Both the position numbers and the translations under genes were made by a program. The notes beneath the pieces are model-generated. The model worked only from the letters and a program-made list of their open reading frames with translations, searched no databases and was not told the DNA's origin. From positions 1-12,174 of the forward strand of contig JANLID010000076.1 in assembly GCA_024654105.1 (NCBI GenBank): a stretch of 12,174 nt of DNA. The letters are read 5' to 3'. Numbering within the stretch: position 1 is the stretch's first letter; each line of letters opens with the position of its first letter. The stretch comes from Gallionella sp. (GTDB lineage Bacteria; Pseudomonadota; Gammaproteobacteria; Burkholderiales; Gallionellaceae). Of this stretch, positions 5,919 through 12,174 are shown piece by piece.

Positions 5919-7271
5919 ATGTTAGATAACCTTACCAACCGCCTTTCCGGCGTCATCAAAACACTGCGCGGGCAGGCGCGCCTCACCGAAAGCAACATCC
6001 AGGACACCTTGCGCGAAGTGCGCATGGCTCTGCTCGAAGCTGACGTCGCGCTGCCGGTCGTCAAGGAATTCATCGCCCAGGTCAAACAGGCCGCGCTCGG
6101 GCAGGAAGTCATCGGCAACCTGAATCCGGGGCAGGCGCTGATCGGCGTGGTACACCGCGAGCTCACCAAGCTGATGGGCGAGCACAACAGCGCGCTCAAC
6201 CTCGCCACCACCCCGCCCGCCGTGATCCTGATGGCCGGCTTGCAGGGCGCGGGCAAGACCACCACCAGCGGCAAGCTTGCCAAACTGTTGCGCGACCAGC
6301 AAAAGAAGAAGGTGCTGCTGGTCAGTTGCGACGTGTATCGTCCGGCGGCGATCGAGCAATTACGCATGCTGGCGCAGCAACTGGAAATCGATTTCTTCGC
6401 CTCCGCCCTCAGCCAAAAACCGCAGGACATCGCGCTGGCCGCGCTGGACTATGCGAAGAAGCATTATCACGACGTGCTGATCGTCGATACCGCCGGCCGG
6501 CTGGCCATCGATGAAGCGATGATGGCGGAAATCCAGCAATTGCACACCGCGCTCAAGCCGATTGAAACGCTGTTTGTGGTCGATGCGATGACCGGGCAGG
6601 ACGCGGTCAATACCGCCAAGGCGTTCGGCGATGCGCTGCCGCTGACCGGCATCATCCTCACCAAACTGGACGGCGATGCGCGCGGCGGTGCGGCCTTGTC
6701 GGTGCGCCAGATCACCGGCAAACCGATCAAGTTTGTCGGCGTGAGCGAAAAACTCAACGGCCTCGAAGCCTTCCACCCCGAACGCATGGCCTCGCGCGTG
6801 CTCGGTATGGGCGATGTGCTGTCGCTGATCGAGGAAGCGCATCGCGAAGTCGATCACGCCGCAGCCGAGAAGCTCGCCAGGAAAGTCAAAAGCGGAAAAG
6901 GTTTCGACCTCAACGACTACAAGATGCAGATCGTGCAGATGCGCAAGATGGGCGGCATGTCGGCATTGATGGACAAGTTGCCCGCACAGCTCAGCCAGGC
7001 GGCGGCAAGCTCCAAGGTGGATGACAAGCAGATAACCCGCATCGAAGGCATCATCAACTCGATGACGCCACTGGAACGTAGCAAGCCGGAGCTCATCAAG
7101 GCTTCACGCAAACGACGCATCGCGGCTGGTGCAGGCGTGCAGGTGATGCACGTCAACCAGTTGCTCAACCAGTTCGAGCAAATCCAGAAAATGATGAAAA
7201 TGATGGGCAAGGGCGGCGGCATGGCAAAAGTGATGCGTGGCGTGGCGGGAAAATTGCCGGGCATGAGATAA
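5919..7271 (+). CDS. ffh: Signal recognition particle protein Ffh
   Basis: Ffh, the SRP54 homologue, binds 4.5S RNA and signal sequences of nascent inner-membrane proteins and delivers ribosomes to the receptor FtsY through paired GTPases. The protein has 450 residues, the normal length. The N domain is a helical bundle (MLDNLTNRLSGVIKTLRGQA onward). The G domain has the P-loop GLQGAGKTT (107-115), DTAGRL (190-195) and TKLDGDARGGAALS (248-261). The methionine-rich M domain (from about 330) has MRKMGGMSALMDKLP, the RNA-binding helix with SRKRRIAAGAGV (396-407) and a Met-rich tail ending LPGMR. AGGA lies about eight bases before the ATG. It diverges from the ccsA-like gene across a 72-bp gap. 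Confidence 0.98.
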   Translation: MLDNLTNRLSGVIKTLRGQARLTESNIQDTLREVRMALLEADVALPVVKEFIAQVKQAALGQEVIGNLNPGQALIGVVHRELTKLMGEHNSALNLATTPPAVILMAGLQGAGKTTTSGKLAKLLRDQQKKKVLLVSCDVYRPAAIEQLRMLAQQLEIDFFASALSQKPQDIALAALDYAKKHYHDVLIVDTAGRLAIDEAMMAEIQQLHTALKPIETLFVVDAMTGQDAVNTAKAFGDALPLTGIILTKLDGDARGGAALSVRQITGKPIKFVGVSEKLNGLEAFHPERMASRVLGMGDVLSLIEEAHREVDHAAAEKLARKVKSGKGFDLNDYKMQIVQMRKMGGMSALMDKLPAQLSQAAASSKVDDKQITRIEGIINSMTPLERSKPELIKASRKRRIAAGAGVQVMHVNQLLNQFEQIQKMMKMMGKGGGMAKVMRGVAGKLPGMR

Positions 7272-7314
7272 GCCAGGTTCAAATGTACGGTGACTACCAA
7301 CACACATATCGGCC

Positions 7315-7998
7315 ATGTCTACCAGAGCAATCATATTTGACGTAGACGGCACCTTGGCCGACACCGAAGACGGACACCGCGAATCGTTCAACAAAGCTTT
7401 TGCCGAGAGCGGCCTCGACTGGAACTGGGATGTTGCGCTATATGACAAACTGCTCAAGGTGACCGGCGGCAAGGAGCGCATCAAATACTTCGTGGAAAGC
7501 TTTTTGACCGGCTTTGCCAAGCCCGAAGATTTTGAAGAATTCGTCAAGCATCTGCACAAGGTAAAAACCGCGCACTACACCGCCATGCTGCGCGAAGGCC
7601 ATATTCCTTTGCGCCCAGGCATCAAACAACTGATTGGCGATGCCAGGCAACGCGGCATCCGCCTTGCGATTGCGACTACGACCAGCCAGGAAAATGTGGC
7701 CACACTCTTGCAGCAGGGCTTGGGTGCCGACAGCGAGCGCATCTTCGAAGTGATCGGCTGCGGTGACATCGTGCCGCACAAGAAGCCCGCGCCGGATATT
7801 TATTTCTGGGTGTTGGAAAAAATGGGGTTGCCTGCCGCAGACTGCATCGCGCTGGAAGACTCCGAAAACGGCCTGCGCGCCAGCCTTGCGGCGGGCATCA
7901 AAACTTTTATTACTCCCAACCACTACACGCGCAACCAGAATTTTGTCGGCGCAGCGGCAGTACTCGACGACTTGAACGATTTGCCCATTGACCGCTAG
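7315..7998 (+). CDS. HAD-superfamily phosphatase, CbbY type
   Basis: The 227-residue protein is a class I HAD hydrolase with a helical cap. Motif I DVDGTLADTE holds the nucleophile Asp9 and the acid/base Asp11; motif II is ATTTS (120-124); motif III lysine lies in HKKPAPDIY (155-163, Lys157); motif IV is EDSENG (181-186). The cap has TGGKERI (50-56), which with DVDGTLADTE is characteristic of CbbY, the phosphatase that removes the Rubisco inhibitor xylulose 1,5-bisphosphate. That specificity is inferred from resemblance; a general sugar-phosphate phosphatase (beta-phosphoglucomutase-like family) is the alternative. It follows ffh by 43 bp without a visible terminator, so read-through is possible, and lacks a clear ribosome binding site. 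No Rubisco or other Calvin-cycle gene is in the window. Confidence 0.85.
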   Translation: MSTRAIIFDVDGTLADTEDGHRESFNKAFAESGLDWNWDVALYDKLLKVTGGKERIKYFVESFLTGFAKPEDFEEFVKHLHKVKTAHYTAMLREGHIPLRPGIKQLIGDARQRGIRLAIATTTSQENVATLLQQGLGADSERIFEVIGCGDIVPHKKPAPDIYFWVLEKMGLPAADCIALEDSENGLRASLAAGIKTFITPNHYTRNQNFVGAAAVLDDLNDLPIDR

Positions 7999-8204
7999 GC
8001 AGTCCTGGCCGCAACCCTGATTTTGTAATTCAACATGACCAGCAGCAGCACGAGAAGTGCCGCGCCGCCATTGTGGATTAGCGCCAGCGCCAAAGGAAAA
8101 TCCAGAAAAACCGTCAGAACGCCGGTTGCAAATTGGAATGCGATCATGACCGCCAGCGGCAGCATGGCCACCAGCAGCCCGATGATGCTAAATTGAATCA
8201 GCAT
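7995..8204 (-). CDS. Small membrane protein resembling the C-terminal end of heme A synthase (CtaA/Cox15); likely remnant
   Basis: The 69-residue ORF encodes two hydrophobic helices (about 2-33 and 37-60) and a basic tail. Residues 26-60, including ATGVLTVFLDFPLALALIHN, look like the last two helices of bacterial CtaA/Cox15, where this histidine (His44 here) is a heme ligand. Full CtaA has eight helices and about 330-360 residues, so most is missing, and the frame upstream of the ATG reaches a stop within about 90 bp. The ATG at 8204 has GGGGAGG at good spacing, so the fragment may be translated. No other cytochrome oxidase assembly gene is nearby. It may be a decayed ctaA or a genuine small protein; homology is judged by eye. 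Its stop overlaps the phosphatase stop at the shared CTAG. Confidence 0.5.
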   Translation of the reverse strand: MLIQFSIIGLLVAMLPLAVMIAFQFATGVLTVFLDFPLALALIHNGGAALLVLLLVMLNYKIRVAARTA

Positions 8205-8320
8205 GGCGTGCCTCCCCGATTCGGCAATTGTGCATACCCAGGGTTGAACGGAAATTCCAAATGGCAGATCACCGCATGCATAATGGGCCTGTCCATCTGA
8301 TGATCCTCAAAATCAGGGTG

Positions 8321-8347
8321 TGCAAAGGAACAAAAAACTCCTTTGCA
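8321..8347. repeat. Perfect 9-bp inverted repeat downstream of gatB
   Basis: TGCAAAGGA (8321-8329) and TCCTTTGCA (8339-8347) flank the 9-nt loop ACAAAAAAC. It lies 20 bp past the gatB stop. The T-run is in the loop on the minus strand rather than after the stem, so an intrinsic terminator is doubtful, though the hairpin may protect or end the gatCAB transcript. Confidence 0.55.
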
Positions 8348-8367
8348 GATTCGTTAGATGTATCGTC

Positions 8368-9819
8368 CTACTGGCCGAGCTTGCGCTTGAGAATATCGTT
8401 CAACTGCGCCGGGTTGGCTTTGCCCTTACTGGCCTTCATCGCAAGGCCGACGAAGAAACCGAACAGCTTGTCCTTGCCGCTGCGGTACTCGGCGACCTTG
8501 TCGGCATTGGCCGCGATGATCTCGTCCACCAGCGCTTCGATCGCGCCCGTATCGGAAACCTGTTTCAGCCCCTTGGCTTCGATGATCGCATCGGCTTCGC
8601 CGCCTTCCGCCCACATCGTGCGGAACACTTCCTTCGCGCCGGAGTTGGAAAGGGTGTTACCCACGATACGCTGCAAAATGCCGCCGAGTTGTTGCGCGCT
8701 GATTGGACATTGCGTCATGTCCAGGCCGTCGCGGTTCAGTTGTGCGCTGACTTCGCCCATGATCCAGTTGGCGCACATCTTGGTCTCGTTAGGTACGGCG
8801 GCGAGCGCAGTCTCGAAGAAATCCGCCATCGCGCGCGAAGCGGCGAGGATGCTGGCGTCATAGGCGGATAGACCAAACTCGTTCACATAGCGCGTCTGCT
8901 TGGTTTGCGGCAGTTCCGGCAGTGTGGTGCGTACCTGTTCGATCCAATCGTTGCTGATGTCCAGCGGCAACAGATCAGGGTCGGGGAAATAGCGGTAGTC
9001 GTGCGCGTCTTCCTTGCTGCGCATCGCGCGCGTCTCGCCGGTATCCGGATTAAACAAAATGGTGGCTTGCTGGATCTTGCCGCCGTTCTCGATAGTGCCA
9101 ATCTGCCATTGCACTTCGTAGTCGATGGCCTGTTGCATGAATTTGAACGAGTTGAGATTCTTGATCTCGCGCCGCGTGCCGAGCGGTTCGCCCAGCTTGC
9201 GCACCGACACGTTTACGTCGCAGCGGAACGAGCCTTCCTGCATATTGCCGTCAGAGATGCCAATCCAGCGCACCAGCGTGTGCAGCGCTTTGGCATAAGC
9301 CACCGCTTCGGCAGCCGAGCGCATGTCCGGCTCGGAGACAATTTCCAGCAAGGGGGTGCCGGCACGATTCAGGTCGATGCCGGTCATGCCATGAAAATCT
9401 TCGTGCAGCGACTTGCCCGCATCTTCTTCCAGGTGGGCGCGGGTGATGCGCACTACTTTTTCGTAGCTCTGTCCTGTGCCGGATAGCGGCTCGACCTGGA
9501 TGGCCAGCGCGCCCTGCCCCACTACCGGCAGATCGAACTGGCTGATCTGGTAGCCTTTGGGCAGATCGGGATAGAAATAATTCTTGCGCGCGAACACCGA
9601 ACGCGGAGCGATGTGCGCACCGACCGCGAGGCCGAACTTGATCGCGCGTTCCACCGCGCCACGGTTCAATACCGGCAGCACACCGGGCAGCGCGAGACTC
9701 ACTGCATCCGCCTGCGTGTTCGGCTCCGCGCCAAACGCGGTCGAGGCGCCGGAGAAGATCTTGCTGCTGGTCGAGAGCTGCGTGTGTACTTCCAGTCCGA
9801 TGACGATTTCCCATTGCAT
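8368..9819 (-). CDS. gatB: Aspartyl/glutamyl-tRNA(Asn/Gln) amidotransferase subunit B
   Basis: GatB is the tRNA-binding and kinase subunit of GatCAB. It phosphorylates misacylated Asp-tRNA(Asn) or Glu-tRNA(Gln), which is then amidated with ammonia from GatA. The protein has 483 residues. Signatures are the N-terminal WEIVIGLEVHTQL, FYPDLPKGYQISQ (82-94), HLEEDAGK (129-136), IDLNRAGTPLLEIVSEPD (148-165) and GSFRCDVNVSVR (196-207). The C-terminal 130 or so residues form the helical YqeY-like domain that contacts the tRNA. AAGGA lies about eight bases before the ATG at 9819. It is the last gene of gatC-gatA-gatB, starting 10 bp after the gatA stop. Confidence 0.97.
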   Translation of the reverse strand: MQWEIVIGLEVHTQLSTSSKIFSGASTAFGAEPNTQADAVSLALPGVLPVLNRGAVERAIKFGLAVGAHIAPRSVFARKNYFYPDLPKGYQISQFDLPVVGQGALAIQVEPLSGTGQSYEKVVRITRAHLEEDAGKSLHEDFHGMTGIDLNRAGTPLLEIVSEPDMRSAAEAVAYAKALHTLVRWIGISDGNMQEGSFRCDVNVSVRKLGEPLGTRREIKNLNSFKFMQQAIDYEVQWQIGTIENGGKIQQATILFNPDTGETRAMRSKEDAHDYRYFPDPDLLPLDISNDWIEQVRTTLPELPQTKQTRYVNEFGLSAYDASILAASRAMADFFETALAAVPNETKMCANWIMGEVSAQLNRDGLDMTQCPISAQQLGGILQRIVGNTLSNSGAKEVFRTMWAEGGEADAIIEAKGLKQVSDTGAIEALVDEIIAANADKVAEYRSGKDKLFGFFVGLAMKASKGKANPAQLNDILKRKLGQ

Positions 9820-9829
9820 GTTCGTGTCC

Positions 9830-11290
9830 TTACAGCCCGATGTTTTGCGGAGCGCAATCGTGATGACCGGTCGCCAGTTGATATTGGTGCGCCACGTTCA
9901 ACATGCGCGCCTCGTCGAAATAGTTGCCGATAATCTGCAAGCCGACCGGCATGTTGTTCGCGCCGAAGCCGCAGGGGATGGACATACCGGGCAGTCCGGC
10001 GAGGTTCACCGCGATGGTGTAGATATCGGACAGATACATCTGCACCGGGTCGTCGCCCTTTTCGCCCAACTTGAATGCGGTGGACGGGCTGGTCGGACCC
10101 ATGATGACATCGCACTGCTTGAACGCCTCGGTGAAGTCCTGCGCGATCAGGCGGCGGATCTTCTGCGCCTGCAAATAATATGCGTCATAGTAGCCGTGGC
10201 TCAGCACATAGGTGCCGATCATGATGCGCCGCTTCACTTCCGCACCGAAACCCTGCGCGCGGCTCTTTTCATACATGTCGGCGAGGTCGCCGTATTCCGG
10301 CGCGCGGTAGCCATAGCGCACGCCGTCGAAACGCGACAGGTTGCTCGACGCTTCCGCCGGCGCCAGCACGTAATACACCGGCACGGACAGTTTGGTATTC
10401 GGCAGGCTGATGTCAACGATGACAGCACCGAGTTTTTTGTATTCGGCGATGGCGGCTTCGACGGCTTGCGCCACGTCGCTGCCCATACCTTCGGCGAAGA
10501 ACTCTTTCGGCAGGCCGATGCGCAAACCGTTCAGCGGCTTGTTCAGGTCGCGCGCGTAATCTTCCTTTTCGCGTTGCAGTGAGGTGGAATCGCGCTCATC
10601 GAATCCCGCCATGACGTTCAGCAGCAGCGCGAGGTCTTCCGCACTGCGTGCCATCGGCCCGGCCTGGTCGAGGCTGGAGGCAAAGGCGATCATGCCGTAA
10701 CGCGATACCACGCCGTAGGTGGGTTTCAGGCCGGAGATGCCGCACAATGCGGCGGGCTGACGGATCGAGCCGCCGGTGTCTGTACCGGTCGCCGCCGCGC
10801 ACAAGCGCGCCGCAACGGCCGCCGCCGAGCCGCCGGAACTGCCGCCGGGCACACGCGCCGTGTCCCACGGGTTCTTCACCGCACCGTAATGCGAAGTTTC
10901 GTTGGACGAGCCCATCGCAAACTCGTCCATGTTGGTCTTGCCGAGTGTCACTGCGCCCGCGTTGTTGAATTGCGCGATGACGTGCGCGTCGTAGGGCGAG
11001 ACGAAGTTGTGCAGCATCTTCGAACCGCAAGTCGTGAGCCAGCCCTTGGCGCAGAAGATGTCCTTTTGCGCGATGGGAATGCCGGTCAGGCCGGTGGCAT
11101 CGCCATTTGCCAGCCGTTCGTCGGCGGCGCGCGCCTGTGCCAGGCTCTTTTCCTCATCCAGTGTGATGTAGGCGTTGAGCTCCGGGTTGAGCCTGGCGAT
11201 GCGGTCGAGGTAGAGCTGCGTCAGTTCGGCGCTGGAGATTTTTTTCGCTGCCAGAGCGGCGGAAAGCTGTTTGATGCTTGTGTTTATCAT
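9830..11290 (-). CDS. gatA: Aspartyl/glutamyl-tRNA(Asn/Gln) amidotransferase subunit A
   Basis: GatA is the glutaminase/amidase subunit of GatCAB and supplies ammonia for transamidation. The protein has 486 residues and is an amidase-signature enzyme. The Ser-cisSer-Lys triad is visible: Lys76 in GIPIAQKDIF, Ser151 in VPGGSSGGSAAAV and nucleophile Ser175 in DTGGSIRQPA, each three residues below the S. aureus positions. ALCGISGLKPTYG follows. The ATG at 11290 gives the conserved N-terminus INTSIKQLSAALAAKKISSAELT. Unusually, no Shine-Dalgarno sequence is seen: the preceding 35 bases of the coding strand are almost all pyrimidine, part of an inverted repeat filling the 88-bp gap after gatC. gatB follows 10 bp downstream. 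Confidence 0.97.
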   Translation of the reverse strand: MINTSIKQLSAALAAKKISSAELTQLYLDRIARLNPELNAYITLDEEKSLAQARAADERLANGDATGLTGIPIAQKDIFCAKGWLTTCGSKMLHNFVSPYDAHVIAQFNNAGAVTLGKTNMDEFAMGSSNETSHYGAVKNPWDTARVPGGSSGGSAAAVAARLCAAATGTDTGGSIRQPAALCGISGLKPTYGVVSRYGMIAFASSLDQAGPMARSAEDLALLLNVMAGFDERDSTSLQREKEDYARDLNKPLNGLRIGLPKEFFAEGMGSDVAQAVEAAIAEYKKLGAVIVDISLPNTKLSVPVYYVLAPAEASSNLSRFDGVRYGYRAPEYGDLADMYEKSRAQGFGAEVKRRIMIGTYVLSHGYYDAYYLQAQKIRRLIAQDFTEAFKQCDVIMGPTSPSTAFKLGEKGDDPVQMYLSDIYTIAVNLAGLPGMSIPCGFGANNMPVGLQIIGNYFDEARMLNVAHQYQLATGHHDCAPQNIGL

Positions 11291-11295
11291 TTTCT

Positions 11296-11377
11296 GGAGG
11301 GGAAGAGGGAAGGGGGAAGAGGGAAGGGGAAAACCTTCGCGCTGCTTCTACCCTTCTCCCTTCTCCCTTCTCCCTTC
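11296..11377. repeat. Polypurine/polypyrimidine inverted repeat with G-quadruplex motifs, gatC-gatA spacer
   Basis: On the plus strand 11296-11333 is entirely purine, with runs of 3-5 G separated by AAGA or AA, and 11351-11377 is a near-perfect 7-bp tandem repeat, CCCTTCT three times followed by CCCTTC. The halves are largely complementary around a centre near 11334-11350. On the gat coding strand the right half reads (GGGAGAA)3GGG at 11374-11351, a four-tract G-quadruplex motif; the left half has a similar motif on the plus strand. Confidence 0.8.
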
Positions 11378-11378
11378 A

Positions 11379-11666
11379 CTATTCAATCACCTGTGGAACC
11401 AGATACAGACCCGCTTCGGTTTGCGGGGCGATGGCCTGAAACGCCTCACGCTGATTGGTTTCCGTGACTTTGTCTTCGCGCAGCCGTTGTGACACATCCT
11501 GGGCGTGCGACATGGGTTCGATGCCTGTAGTATCGACCGCCTGCATTTCGGCGATCAGATTGAAGATGCCGGATAGTTGTGCGCGTGCGGTTTCGATTTC
11601 CGTTTCATTCATCGCCAGCCGCGCCAAACGGGCAACTTTCCGGACATCTGTATTACTTAGAGACAT
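11379..11666 (-). CDS. gatC: Aspartyl/glutamyl-tRNA(Asn/Gln) amidotransferase subunit C
   Basis: GatC is the small subunit that wraps around GatA and GatB and stabilises the complex. The protein has 95 residues, the usual length. Family features are the N-terminal helix with VRKVARLARLAMNETEIE (8-25), the middle segment QLSGIFNLIAEMQAVDTTGIEP (30-51) with the conserved GIEP, the LREDKV motif (62-67), and the C-terminal GLYLVPQVIE, which resembles the typical 'FxVPxVIE' ending. The ATG at 11666 has no strong ribosome binding site in the AT-rich leader. It is the first gene of gatCAB, divergent from mreB over an 82-bp gap that must hold both promoters; I could not pick convincing -35/-10 pairs there. 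Confidence 0.95.
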   Translation of the reverse strand: MSLSNTDVRKVARLARLAMNETEIETARAQLSGIFNLIAEMQAVDTTGIEPMSHAQDVSQRLREDKVTETNQREAFQAIAPQTEAGLYLVPQVIE

Positions 11667-11748
11667 GGTAAAAAATTTATGGAAACAAGGCTAATAGGGT
11701 ATCATAAAGGGGTTTGATGACACACCACTTTGACTATCAGGATTGAAT

Positions 11749-12174
11749 ATGTTTGGATTTTTGAACGGCTATTTTGCCAACGATCTGGCGATTGACCTTG
11801 GCACTGCCAACACGCTCATCTGGGTGCGAGGGCAGGGCATCGTGCTGGATGAGCCCTCGGTGGTGGCGATCCGCCAGGAGGGTGGGCCGAACGGCAAGAA
11901 GGTGATCCAACAGGTCGGGCTTGCCGCCAAGCAGATGTTGGGGCGCACGCCGGGCAACATCACCGCGATTCGTCCGATGAAAGACGGCGTGATCGCCGAT
12001 TTCACAGTTACCGAGCAAATGCTCAAGCAATTCATCCGCCGGGTCTACAAGGCTGGCATCTTCAGCCCCAGCCCGCGCATCGTGATCTGCGTGCCGTGCG
12101 GCTCCACGCAGGTGGAACGCCGCGCGATTCGCGAATCGGCGGTCGGCGCGGGTGCGCGCCGCGTGGAACTGATC
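11749..12174 (+). CDS. mreB: Rod shape-determining protein MreB (3' part beyond window)
   Basis: MreB is the bacterial actin homologue that forms membrane-bound filaments guiding the elongasome and so determines rod shape. 142 codons are visible, about 40% of the usual 347 residues. The first nucleotide-binding loop, AIDLGTANTLIWVRGQGIVL, begins at residue 14 and is diagnostic; EPSVVAI, GLAAKQMLGRTPGNI, RPMKDGVIADF and IVICVPCGSTQVERRAI follow in the family order. The short N-terminal MFGFLNGYF is the amphipathic membrane-contact stretch seen in MreB proteins of Gram-negatives. AGGA lies seven bases before the ATG at 11749. The gene diverges from gatCAB; the rest, and probably mreC and mreD, lie to the right. 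Confidence 0.97.
   Translation, partial: MFGFLNGYFANDLAIDLGTANTLIWVRGQGIVLDEPSVVAIRQEGGPNGKKVIQQVGLAAKQMLGRTPGNITAIRPMKDGVIADFTVTEQMLKQFIRRVYKAGIFSPSPRIVICVPCGSTQVERRAIRESAVGAGARRVELI

Noticed and set aside
6360..6857. 165-codon minus-strand ORF inside ffh
   Set aside because: Fully antisense to the conserved Ffh G domain; a shadow frame.
9584..10582. 332-codon plus-strand ORF
   Set aside because: It lies antisense to gatB and gatA, whose motifs are complete; long antisense frames are expected in GC-rich genes.
10889..11467. 192-codon plus-strand ORF
   Set aside because: Antisense to gatA and gatC and translating the purine/pyrimidine repeat; no protein features.
11667..11748. Promoters in the gatC-mreB divergent gap
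   Set aside because: TATCAT/TATGAT-like boxes are visible around 11700-11707 but no acceptable -35 element is found at proper spacing, so no call is made.
1..12174. CRISPR arrays, tRNA/rRNA genes, insertion sequences, toxin-antitoxin or defence modules
   Set aside because: None seen: no regular spaced repeats, no transposase or nuclease signatures, no rRNA or tRNA-like sequence recognised on either strand.

Overview
The window is a stretch of ordinary chromosomal housekeeping genes, moderately GC-rich, with no phage, insertion sequence, CRISPR array or defence genes visible. Gene content and order (pdxJ-acpS; rpsP-rimM-trmD-rplS next to ffh and a YpjD/CcsA-like gene; gatCAB divergent from mreB) suggest a betaproteobacterium, plausibly of the Nitrosomonadales/Gallionellaceae type. 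The class is inferred from protein signatures and synteny; anything below class is a guess.

Layout. Positions 1-1175 (minus): pdxJ followed 3 bp later by acpS, which runs off the left edge with all but its last residues present. Positions 1176-1480: an AT-richer spacer with a putative pdxJ promoter, an imperfect direct repeat and a nested inverted repeat touching the end of xerD. Positions 1481-2825 (minus): ogt and xerD, overlapping by 14 bp. Positions 2826-3035: a REP-like palindrome and the terminator of the ribosomal operon. Positions 3036-4938 (minus): rpsP-rimM-trmD-rplS, tightly packed, with a good promoter at 4980-5009. Positions 5034-5846 (minus): an eight-helix CcsA/YpjD-like membrane protein, divergent from ffh (5919-7271, plus) and a CbbY-type phosphatase (7315-7998, plus). 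Positions 7995-8204 (minus): a 69-residue membrane ORF resembling the C-terminal end of heme A synthase. Positions 8368-11666 (minus): gatC-gatA-gatB. From 11749 (plus): the start of mreB, cut by the right edge.

Functional themes: translation and tRNA/rRNA maturation (bS16, RimM, TrmD, bL19, GatCAB), membrane protein targeting (Ffh), cofactor and lipid supply (PdxJ, AcpS), chromosome dimer resolution and alkylation repair (XerD, Ogt) and cell shape (MreB). The genes themselves are conventional. The less ordinary material lies between them: a purine/pyrimidine inverted repeat with G-quadruplex motifs on both strands between gatC and gatA, the CtaA-like remnant, and several palindromes and repeats. 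I found no convincing new multi-gene system.
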